5,708 bases of DNA from Gammaproteobacteria bacterium. GTDB taxonomy: Bacteria; Pseudomonadota; Gammaproteobacteria; SZUA-229. Under the pieces are notes generated by a model, which did no database searches, was not told where the DNA came from, and saw only the letters and a list, made by a program, of their open reading frames with translations. The position numbers were made by a program, and so were the translations under genes. Shown one piece after another: positions 1 to 5,077 of the stretch. The DNA is taken from the NCBI GenBank assembly GCA_030637945.1, contig DAOWFN010000013.1:1-5708 (forward strand), written 5' to 3'. How positions within the stretch are numbered: the stretch's first letter is position 1; the number at the start of each line of letters is the position of its first letter.

Positions 1-24
1 AAAACATTATACGAAGCCCTTTAA

Positions 25-1518
25 ATGCCGTTAATCGAACCAGTTTCTAACCTTTCAATTAAGAGATCAGTAAACCTGTATACGCTAATCTTGTTTATAT
101 CTTTTGGGGCGTTATTGTACTGGCTGGCCACTGACCGTTATCAGTTTTTTGTCGATTCACATGAGAACACTGCTAACAGCACTACAAAAATAGTTGCGTT
201 TCAAATCAACAAGATTCTTAAAGAACAAAAACGTGTGGTTGGCATATTCGCCGAAGATACCAGGACTCTTCTCTCCAGGCTGTCAGATAACCCCAACAAC
301 GTTACAATAAAAAACAGGCTCATCGAACGTCTAAGAAAATACCAGCCTGACTTTGTTAGATTTAATATTTTATCTAAATCTGGAACGCCTATTATCGAAA
401 ACCTTAATAGCGACAACGATAAGATCTGTCTGGAAGATGTCAAAAAAAATATTCAAAACAAAATACATAACATTAGTTTGCATCCTGATGATGGGGACTA
501 CCATTACGATATAACCAGCACCTTCTCAACAAACGGAACTAAACGTCTTTTTTTCGTTAGCTTCAATGTCGATGAAATTACTGACTTGCTCAATTCGACG
601 CAATCAGAAAAACACAGCCTGATATTAGTCAATACAGGCCCTAATAACTCCGTGGGTATAGACTCTCAAGGTAATGTCAAAAAAGTTAGTGGCTCTATGA
701 ATTTTCAAATTCATAATGGCGCAGATTTAAACGCACTGGCAAAGATGCAGATCAAAGATACGAACTGGTACGTTGTCGACATGATCGATGTTGAATTTTT
801 CAACGGCTATAGAGAAAAAATCATGACTGAATTCTTCATTGCATTTTACATCTTTGCAATGATAGCGTTATTTATGAGACACATACTGCTCAAACAAGAT
901 GCAAAACGCAGCCTTTCTGAAGAACAACTCAAACAGAACCATGAACAGATCAAAATTTTAAATAACAGTCTTGATCAATTATCAAAAAAAGATAGTTTGA
1001 CTAATTTATACAACAGACGCTATTTTGACGAAATGGCTCAACACGAATGGAACCGGAGCATAAGAACTCAAAATCCTCTGACGTGCATATTATTAGACAT
1101 CGATCACTTTAAAAAATATAATGATCACTACGGGCATCAGGCTGGCGATAAATGCATAAAAGACATATCTGACCTACTGAGGCAATCATTTAAGCGCTCA
1201 GGAGATATCGTTGCACGCTATGGTGGTGAAGAATTCATCATCATAATGCCAGACAGCAGCGAAGAAGAAGCAAAAGTAGCCATTATAAAATTCCAAATAG
1301 CACTTAAAAAACTTTGTATTCCACACAAGGCATCTGATACCGATCAGCATGTAACAATCAGTGCTGGAATCATCGTTCAAGTGCCATCAACAAATAGCAC
1401 TATAGAGAGTTTCGTAAAAAAGGCTGACAAAGCTTTGTACCTGGCAAAAAAGGCTGGCAGAAATCAATGGATAATGCATAAAGAAGAGAAAATAAGTCAT
1501 TGGGCCCGCAGGATGTAG
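25..1518 (+). CDS. Membrane-anchored diguanylate cyclase with periplasmic sensor domain
   Basis: Predicted to condense two GTP into cyclic di-GMP at the inner membrane in response to a periplasmic signal. The 497-residue protein has a membrane segment at about 18-35, a periplasmic region at about 36-266, a second membrane segment at about 268-288, a short charged linker likely to be coiled coil (about 290-320), and a C-terminal GGDEF domain (about 321-485). The active-site motif is GGEEF at 400-404. Metal and GTP-binding residues expected from PleD are present: D358, N366, D375 and E402. The product-inhibition I-site RxxD is intact (R391, D394), so an active, feedback-inhibited enzyme is expected. 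The periplasmic part looks like a double Cache (PDC) sensor by size and layout; that is inference and no ligand can be named. There is no EAL or HD-GYP domain. An in-frame TAA lies directly before the ATG, fixing the start; GAAG at 13-16 is a weak ribosome site. It converges on the next gene. Confidence 0.93.
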   Translation: MPLIEPVSNLSIKRSVNLYTLILFISFGALLYWLATDRYQFFVDSHENTANSTTKIVAFQINKILKEQKRVVGIFAEDTRTLLSRLSDNPNNVTIKNRLIERLRKYQPDFVRFNILSKSGTPIIENLNSDNDKICLEDVKKNIQNKIHNISLHPDDGDYHYDITSTFSTNGTKRLFFVSFNVDEITDLLNSTQSEKHSLILVNTGPNNSVGIDSQGNVKKVSGSMNFQIHNGADLNALAKMQIKDTNWYVVDMIDVEFFNGYREKIMTEFFIAFYIFAMIALFMRHILLKQDAKRSLSEEQLKQNHEQIKILNNSLDQLSKKDSLTNLYNRRYFDEMAQHEWNRSIRTQNPLTCILLDIDHFKKYNDHYGHQAGDKCIKDISDLLRQSFKRSGDIVARYGGEEFIIIMPDSSEEEAKVAIIKFQIALKKLCIPHKASDTDQHVTISAGIIVQVPSTNSTIESFVKKADKALYLAKKAGRNQWIMHKEEKISHWARRM

Positions 1519-1555
1519 CTCATTAGATACGGCTCATCAAATATAGACGGCCACA

Positions 1556-2605
1556 TTAAAAATTTTTTAACAAGCGATACCAGTCTTCAAGAATTTTTTC
1601 ATCATACCAGCGAGAGACATCCGGCACTCGCGGCATATCGACTAACCACTCAGACAATCTTCTAGCCATCCCATCACTATCACCTGCCTGATAACGATAC
1701 CTCTCTGCATATTGTTCACGATAACATAGATCATCCGGCACCAACGGTACTGCGCCCGCACTGGCAGCTTCGAGCACAGACAAACCCTGAAACTCATGTA
1801 TTGCTGTACTTACAACGATCGACGCCTGCGCTAGATAGTGGTGATATTCTTGCCTGGAAACCTTCTCATTTACGATAATTTTATCGCCTAGCTGGCCCTC
1901 AATCGTTTTAAGTGCATCCGGTTTTATTTTTGGCCGGCTCCCTAACAAAGCAAGTTCGAAATTTTTATTTATCCTATTTAATTGCAGGAGAGCATCGGCA
2001 AAAACCTGTGGCGCTTTGTCATACTCCCAACGATGATTCCATAAAATTAATTTTCTATTTTTAACTTCGTTACCCTTAACGGGCTCAACTACCACAGGTA
2101 GTACATCACTCTTCTCTCTTAATGTCCCTACGACGCCATCAGGTATCTCATCAGGTAATTTTTTTAAAAGTTTATCAACGCCACCTAAAAACGAATCACG
2201 ATTATAGTTAGAATTAAAAAGCAACTTGTCAGCCGCAAGTGCACCATATAACTGCACCATCTTAGGCTCGACTGAATCAATCTGTGATTTACTAACTGGA
2301 TAAGCAAACTGGTTTTCGTGAAAATAATAGATGCATGGTATATTTGCTAATCGTGGATGCAGACCTTTTAATGTGGCTATATCAACCATTGATGTCGCCA
2401 GTATAAAATCTGGTTCAGCTTCAGGTAATTGGTACAACCACGACAAAGGATTACCGCGAATCCGCCACCGGAAATGACGCCCGGGTAATTCAAGTTTAAA
2501 CCAGGTAAATTCGTTAAAGGTTTCCAGCAACCGATCTGCCCAGTAAGCATGACTATCAGATCGGTAAGCTGAAAGAATCCATATGACTTTTTTTGTATTT
2601 CTCAA
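1556..2605 (-). CDS. DUF3524/GTDC1-family glycosyltransferase (tRNA-queuosine mannosyltransferase-like)
   Basis: A GT-B fold glycosyltransferase related to the family whose animal member GTDC1 (QTMAN) attaches mannose to queuosine in tRNA-Asp. From the start chosen here it has 349 residues. The N-terminal DUF3524-like half shows SDSH at 16-19, LATSMVD at 69-75 and YFHENQ at 94-99. The C-terminal GT4-like half shows the WNHRWEYDKAP segment at 189-199, where such enzymes bind the nucleotide-sugar donor, and the EX7E motif E271-E279. There is no signal peptide, so it should be cytosolic. The longest frame starts at a GTG at 2707, but the first 34 codons have no recognisable family sequence and overlap the divergent promoter region. 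TTG at 2605 follows GAGGTG by 10 bases and sits just before the first beta strand (KKVIWILSAY). Family membership is fairly sure. That it modifies queuosine in this bacterium is inference, since no queuosine gene is nearby and another acceptor is possible. Confidence 0.8.
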   Translation of the reverse strand: MRNTKKVIWILSAYRSDSHAYWADRLLETFNEFTWFKLELPGRHFRWRIRGNPLSWLYQLPEAEPDFILATSMVDIATLKGLHPRLANIPCIYYFHENQFAYPVSKSQIDSVEPKMVQLYGALAADKLLFNSNYNRDSFLGGVDKLLKKLPDEIPDGVVGTLREKSDVLPVVVEPVKGNEVKNRKLILWNHRWEYDKAPQVFADALLQLNRINKNFELALLGSRPKIKPDALKTIEGQLGDKIIVNEKVSRQEYHHYLAQASIVVSTAIHEFQGLSVLEAASAGAVPLVPDDLCYREQYAERYRYQAGDSDGMARRLSEWLVDMPRVPDVSRWYDEKILEDWYRLLKNF

Positions 2606-2615
2606 ATTATTATTA

Positions 2616-2621
2616 CACCTC
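2616..2621 (-). promoter_or_regulatory. Shine-Dalgarno site that decides the TTG start of the glycosyltransferase
   Basis: On the minus strand GAGGTG lies 10 bases before TTG at 2605-2603. The two alternative in-frame starts, GTG at 2707 and ATG at 2644, have no comparable purine-rich site. The TATAAT at 2648-2643 also overlaps the ATG, so a transcript from it would begin downstream of both alternatives. The spacing is slightly long, but this is the best-supported start. Confidence 0.65.
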
Positions 2622-2642
2622 AATAGTTTTTCGTAATAATAC

Positions 2643-2648
2643 ATTATA
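2643..2648 (-). promoter_or_regulatory. Putative -10 element of the glycosyltransferase promoter
   Basis: A perfect TATAAT on the minus strand predicts transcription starting near 2636 and a leader of about 30 bases to the TTG start. No good -35 hexamer is visible: TTGGAT at 2673-2668 matches only three bases and is 19 bases away. The surroundings are very A+T rich, so a chance match is possible. Confidence 0.45.
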
Positions 2649-2653
2649 TTATG

Positions 2654-2667
2654 TTGAAATCGATCAG
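2654..2667 (+). promoter_or_regulatory. Weak FNR/Anr-like box before the pirin gene
   Basis: The sequence TTGAA-ATCG-ATCAG matches 8 of the 10 defined bases of the FNR/Anr consensus TTGAT-N4-ATCAA. Its centre (2660.5) is 41.5 bases upstream of 2702, the start point predicted from the possible -10 TAGACT at 2690-2695. That is the class II activator position. The same box would cover about -18 to -31 of the divergent glycosyltransferase promoter and could repress it. Both box and -10 are imperfect, so this is tentative. Confidence 0.35.
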
Positions 2668-2689
2668 ATCCAACCCCACTGCTTACAGA

Positions 2690-2695
2690 TAGACT
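2690..2695 (+). promoter_or_regulatory. Possible -10 element of the pirin gene
   Basis: TAGACT matches TATAAT at four of six positions. It would start transcription near 2702 and give a 17-base leader carrying the strong ribosome site GGAGGG (2709-2714), four bases before the ATG. Its main support is the exact class II spacing from the FNR-like box at 2654-2667; on its own it would be weak. Confidence 0.3.
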
Positions 2696-2718
2696 AAGCA
2701 CAAACACTGGAGGGTCTT

Positions 2719-3411
2719 ATGAATAGCTCCATAGATATTTTAAAACGCGACAACATTCTCGAAGGTGGTTTCGCCGGTCTAAAAGAGCACCGCCTGGTAA
2801 AAGAACCAAAATTATTTGGATCGCAAGAAAACAGAGATGGTAGCTGGCCCGGCATCGGCAACTTCGTTTATCTGGCTGATGCCCGTTTTATGCCGCATGG
2901 AGAAACGCGCATGCACAGTCACCACGAAATTGATGTGATCTCTGTAATAGTTGATGGTCGTATTTCACATGAGGGCTCTCTGGAACATGGTAAAGACCTG
3001 CACGGTAACGATGTACAGGTACAGCGTGCGGGAGGGGAAGGTTTTTCGCATAATGAAATCAACCCTGACGATAACTGGAACCGGATGATTCAACTATGGG
3101 TATTGCCTGAGAAACCAGGCCAACCAGCAGACTATAAAGTCTATCAACCAGTAACAGGAAAACTTACTCGCATCTATGGTGGCGACGAAAATAGTGATTC
3201 AGATTTTCCGGCAAAAACCAAAATTGAAGTTGCCATACTCAGTAACGGACAGAGTATTAAAATTGACGAACCATTTCTTGCTTACATCACACGAGGGAAA
3301 GGTATAGCCAATGGCGAAGCCATCGAAGATGGAGATCTTATTCGAGGTGACTCATTAAATTTTAAAGCAACAGATGATGTACAGCTTATCGTTGTACATA
3401 CTCGCCATTAA
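2719..3411 (+). CDS. Pirin family protein (bicupin, YhhW-like)
   Basis: A 230-residue pirin, the usual length for bacterial YhhW-type members. The N-terminal cupin has the likely metal site, by alignment with pirin/YhhW: H66 and H68 in the MHSHHE segment, then H111 and E113 in FSHNE after the AGGEG turn. The family hallmarks RMHSHHEIDVI, VDGRISHEGS and QLWVLPE are all visible. The C-terminal cupin (about 145-230) is degenerate, as is usual. Some relatives (YhhW, human pirin) show quercetin 2,3-dioxygenase activity in vitro, but the physiological substrate is generally unknown and may be an intracellular redox or regulatory role. No signal peptide is present, so the protein should be cytosolic. 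GGAGGG at 2709-2714 supports the ATG. The gene is divergent from the glycosyltransferase and converges on the GFA gene. Confidence 0.92.
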   Translation: MNSSIDILKRDNILEGGFAGLKEHRLVKEPKLFGSQENRDGSWPGIGNFVYLADARFMPHGETRMHSHHEIDVISVIVDGRISHEGSLEHGKDLHGNDVQVQRAGGEGFSHNEINPDDNWNRMIQLWVLPEKPGQPADYKVYQPVTGKLTRIYGGDENSDSDFPAKTKIEVAILSNGQSIKIDEPFLAYITRGKGIANGEAIEDGDLIRGDSLNFKATDDVQLIVVHTRH

Positions 3412-3416
3412 ATCTT

Positions 3417-3465
3417 CAGAGCAATGCCAGATGGTAACTGATTCATATCAGTCATCACAGCTCTG
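3417..3465. terminator. Nested inverted repeats between convergent genes; possible bidirectional terminator
   Basis: An inner perfect hairpin, ACTGAT / ATCAGT with a TCAT loop (3437-3452), lies inside an outer perfect 6-base pair of arms, CAGAGC (3417-3422) and GCTCTG (3460-3465). The structure fills the gap between the pirin and GFA stop codons; the outer right arm enters the last codons of the GFA gene. No T-run follows on either strand, so intrinsic termination would be weak. The placement, rather than the strength, suggests this role. Confidence 0.3.
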
Positions 3466-3877
3466 GCGGGTATTCCGAATAGACCGGTAAATCATCTTCA
3501 CATGACCAGTCTGCGCGTGAATCCCAGAAAATTCGGCCCTGTGGAGGGACGGGCGGTTGCGTATCCAACGAACCTGCGGGGATTAAAACAGCATCCAGCT
3601 CCGGCACAACTCTAGGCATCGGCCCGCCGCACTTTTGGCAAAAACAATTATAAAATCTTTCTGCTTCTGGCACTTTATAACGCGCCAGCATATCTTCACC
3701 TTGAAGCCATGTAATACTCGTCTGCGGAGTCATCAATAAATTACTCGCATGACCTGTACCTGTCGCCTTACGACAACGCTGACAGTGACAGTGATAAAAA
3801 CGTTTCGTTTCCCCTGTCACCTCATACTGCACAGCGCCACACAAACAACTACCTTTAACCGTTACTTTTGGCATCAT
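3455..3877 (-). CDS. GFA/CENP-V domain zinc protein
   Basis: A 140-residue member of the glutathione-dependent formaldehyde-activating (GFA/CENP-V) family, covering almost only the domain. The cysteine pattern is complete: C11 and C13 in GSCLCGAV with C80 and C83 in FCQKCGG as the likely structural zinc site, and C30, C32 and C35 in CHCQRC as the likely second zinc site. C78 is extra. Founding members were proposed to speed formation of S-hydroxymethylglutathione from formaldehyde and glutathione, but this activity is disputed and most members are uncharacterised; no formaldehyde pathway gene is nearby. AAGGA lies 3 bases before the first ATG and 6 before a second ATG at 3874, so the real start may be the second codon. 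It is the last of the minus-strand units that begin with the haem lipoprotein, 51 bases after the 61-residue gene, and it may be cotranscribed. Confidence 0.9.
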   Translation of the reverse strand: MMPKVTVKGSCLCGAVQYEVTGETKRFYHCHCQRCRKATGTGHASNLLMTPQTSITWLQGEDMLARYKVPEAERFYNCFCQKCGGPMPRVVPELDAVLIPAGSLDTQPPVPPQGRIFWDSRADWSCEDDLPVYSEYPPEL

Positions 3878-3928
3878 ACTTCCTTAACTTATTTGGTGAT
3901 ATTTATTACTCATTAAAACACAGAACTT

Positions 3929-4114
3929 TTAAATCATCGTATTCTTTTGTTTACCGCAGCGCTTACACTGATAGACGGTCACCAGCCTGCCCTGTTTAAC
4001 ATCAAACTTTCTATCATTAAGAATCTGCCACTTATGAAAACCACTCCGGCAAAGCGATTTCCCCTTATGTTTTTCTGCAGGTGTTTTTTTCTTGAATTTA
4101 AGAATATCAGCCAT
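3929..4114 (-). CDS. Small zinc-ribbon-like conserved hypothetical protein (61 aa)
   Basis: A very basic 61-residue protein. After a lysine-rich N-terminus (MADILKFKKK) come C22 and H27 in LCRSGFHKW, a central QGRLVTVYQC strand, and C50 and C53 in CKRCG. This Cys/His + CxxC arrangement suggests one bound zinc in a mini zinc-ribbon. I recall similar short proteins beginning MADIL.FK and containing FDVKQGRLVTVY in other gammaproteobacteria, so I take it as a real, conserved gene. That is recognition from memory, not a search, and the function is unknown. Positive charge plus a zinc ribbon would suit nucleic-acid or ribosome binding, but this is speculation. It starts 16 bases after the stop of the PAP2 remnant. 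No good ribosome site precedes the ATG (GGTG is about 14 bases upstream), so translation may depend on coupling. Confidence 0.75.
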   Translation of the reverse strand: MADILKFKKKTPAEKHKGKSLCRSGFHKWQILNDRKFDVKQGRLVTVYQCKRCGKQKNTMI

Positions 4115-4130
4115 AGGCGCTTATTAAAAT

Positions 4131-4346
4131 TCACCAATCTATACTAAGGTAAACACCATACACGTCATTACTTATGACCGGCGTTATTTCAACGCCCTTG
4201 TATGACTCCGTAAAATAAAAACTACTCAATATATCCACGGCAGCCCCAACGACAACATCTTCCACAAAATGCTTGTCGGTATGGACACGGCTATAACCAG
4301 CATATGCTGCCAGGAAGCTACACCTAATCGCAGCGTGGATCACCAC
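4131..4346 (-). pseudogene. 3' remnant of a PAP2-family phosphatase
   Basis: This 71-codon open frame ends in a clear PAP2 (acid phosphatase/lipid phosphatase) C-terminus. AGYSRVHTDKHFVEDVVVGA holds the third catalytic motif SRX5HX3D: S19, R20, H26 (nucleophile in the family) and D30. The earlier motifs, KX6RP and PSGH, are absent, as are the N-terminal membrane helices, so catalysis is not expected. The first codons (GTG at 4346 and about ten residues) are simply another frame of the end of the haem-lipoprotein gene. PAP2-like sequence begins at about 4318, directly after that gene's TAG at 4324-4326. The frame has no stop or frameshift after this point. The simplest reading is that a deletion or rearrangement removed the 5' part of the phosphatase gene. 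A translated fragment with another role cannot be excluded, but is less likely. Confidence 0.65.
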
Positions 4347-4908
4347 GCTGAGTCCAGCGAATCAAAAAATCAGGAATCGGCAATGAATCGCAACCATGAT
4401 CTTGCTCACAAATAAAGTCCCATTGGGGTTCTGCTTTCTGATGGCATTCGAAACAATTACCACCGAATTTATTAACCACCTGCGTCGTCCCACGGACCTT
4501 TATCTTCGAACCTTCTTCTGAAACGTCCAGTTCAAAGAATTCCCAATCGTTGGTTTTTTCACTCCAGCCTTTATGATGTTTTACCATCACTTCAGCGGGA
4601 ACCAATTGCACTATAGAGCCCGGTGGATATGTCGCCCCTTCCGGCGACATCGCTGCAGCAACGGTATCATCCAGCTTACCCAGGAGGTTGCCAACAAAGA
4701 AGCCACGGATCGGATGCATCTCTTTCAAACACACAAAAGACTCTTCATCCACCAGAATCTCTTTACTGGGATCAGTTAAGTTCTGCTCTGCGATAGAGGG
4801 TGAATTTTCATTAATATCTGTCCCGTCATCCGTATCAACCATCATGCAGCCAGCAGTAGTTAATAACAGAAAACAAACCAATAATTTTTTAATATGTTGA
4901 TCAAGCAT
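4324..4908 (-). CDS. Mono-haem c-type lipoprotein, cytochrome P460-like
   Basis: A 194-residue exported protein. A basic start (KK at 7-8) and a hydrophobic stretch (9-19) end in the lipobox-like TAGC with lipidated C21; threonine at -3 is not the commonest residue. M22 after the cysteine predicts the outer membrane. An acidic linker follows (about 25-55). The C-terminal domain has one c-type haem motif, CFECH (C152, C155, H156), in a GGNCFECH context, preceded by a PPGSIVQLVPAEVMVKH segment. This order resembles cytochrome P460-like periplasmic proteins; the assignment is from memory and moderate. Further cysteines (C60, C167, C173, C193) could form disulfides. P460 proteins oxidise hydroxylamine or bind NO, but nothing here proves that, and electron transfer or gas sensing are alternatives. 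Haem attachment would need the Ccm system, not in this window. The weak purine run AGGGG lies 9 bases before the ATG. It is divergent from the OsmC-like gene. Confidence 0.75.
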   Translation of the reverse strand: MLDQHIKKLLVCFLLLTTAGCMMVDTDDGTDINENSPSIAEQNLTDPSKEILVDEESFVCLKEMHPIRGFFVGNLLGKLDDTVAAAMSPEGATYPPGSIVQLVPAEVMVKHHKGWSEKTNDWEFFELDVSEEGSKIKVRGTTQVVNKFGGNCFECHQKAEPQWDFICEQDHGCDSLPIPDFLIRWTQRGDPRCD

Positions 4909-4961
4909 CTATCATTGCCCCTACTCCGATTATTTCATGAAACTAAAGAGATGTACCAACT

Positions 4962-4967
4962 TTTATA
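4962..4967 (-). promoter_or_regulatory. Possible -10 element of the haem lipoprotein gene
   Basis: TATAAA on the minus strand (five of six matches) would start transcription near 4955, giving a leader of about 47 bases. No convincing -35 hexamer is found at normal spacing. The FNR-like box at 5004-5017 would be centred about 55 bases upstream, which is not a standard activating position. Confidence 0.25.
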
Positions 4968-4995
4968 TTACGCCGACACCCCATAATTGTTATTC

Positions 4996-5009
4996 AATCA
5001 ATATTGATT
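4996..5009. repeat. Perfect 14-base palindrome overlapping the FNR-like box
   Basis: AATCAATATTGATT equals its own reverse complement. Its right half shares TTGATT with the FNR-like box at 5004-5017, so the two possible protein sites overlap by six bases. It could be an operator for a second dimeric regulator competing with FNR, or a chance product of A+T-rich sequence. Confidence 0.4.
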
Positions 5010-5017
5010 TATATCAT
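5004..5017 (+). promoter_or_regulatory. FNR/Anr-type operator before the OsmC-like gene
   Basis: TTGAT-TTAT-ATCAT matches 9 of the 10 defined bases of the FNR/Anr consensus TTGAT-N4-ATCAA. Its centre, 5010.5, is exactly 41.5 bases upstream of the start point (5052) predicted from the -10 at 5040-5045. This is the standard class II position, where the activator replaces a -35 element; the -35 region here (TTCTGC, 5017-5022) is indeed poor. Activation under low oxygen is inferred. A related Crp/Fnr-family regulator could use the same site. Confidence 0.6.
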
Positions 5018-5039
5018 TCTGCCAGACAGACAACTGGCG

Positions 5040-5045
5040 TATAAG
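5040..5045 (+). promoter_or_regulatory. -10 element of the OsmC-like gene
   Basis: TATAAG matches five of six consensus bases and lies 17 bases after a weak -35 region. Transcription would start near 5052, giving a 26-base leader with the modest ribosome site GGA at 5069-5071, six bases before the ATG. Confidence 0.55.
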
Positions 5046-5077
5046 AGAGTATCTGCAGTTTACTTGATGGACACGAA

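Noticed and set aside
201..443. Minus-strand frame of 80 codons inside the diguanylate cyclase gene; a similar one lies at 1198-1380.
   Set aside because: Low-complexity antisense shadows of a well-supported coding region.
1502..1555. GTAGCTCATTAGA near the end of the diguanylate cyclase resembles a tRNA D-arm.
   Set aside because: No T-arm (GGTTCGA-like), no matching acceptor stem and no anticodon stem follow; the left part is coding sequence and the right part runs into the glycosyltransferase end.
2606..2707. N-terminal extension of the glycosyltransferase from GTG at 2707 or ATG at 2644.
   Set aside because: No Shine-Dalgarno site, no family-like residues, and a TATAAT overlaps the ATG; the TTG at 2605 has GAGGTG before it.
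3947..4147. Plus-strand 66-codon frame opposite the 61-residue zinc-ribbon gene.
   Set aside because: No recognisable motifs or ribosome site, and it lies antisense to a gene with a conserved Cys/His pattern.
4573..4900. Two overlapping plus-strand frames (68 and 70 codons) within the haem lipoprotein gene.
   Set aside because: Both are antisense to a gene with signal peptide, lipobox and CxxCH; neither shows a domain or ribosome site.
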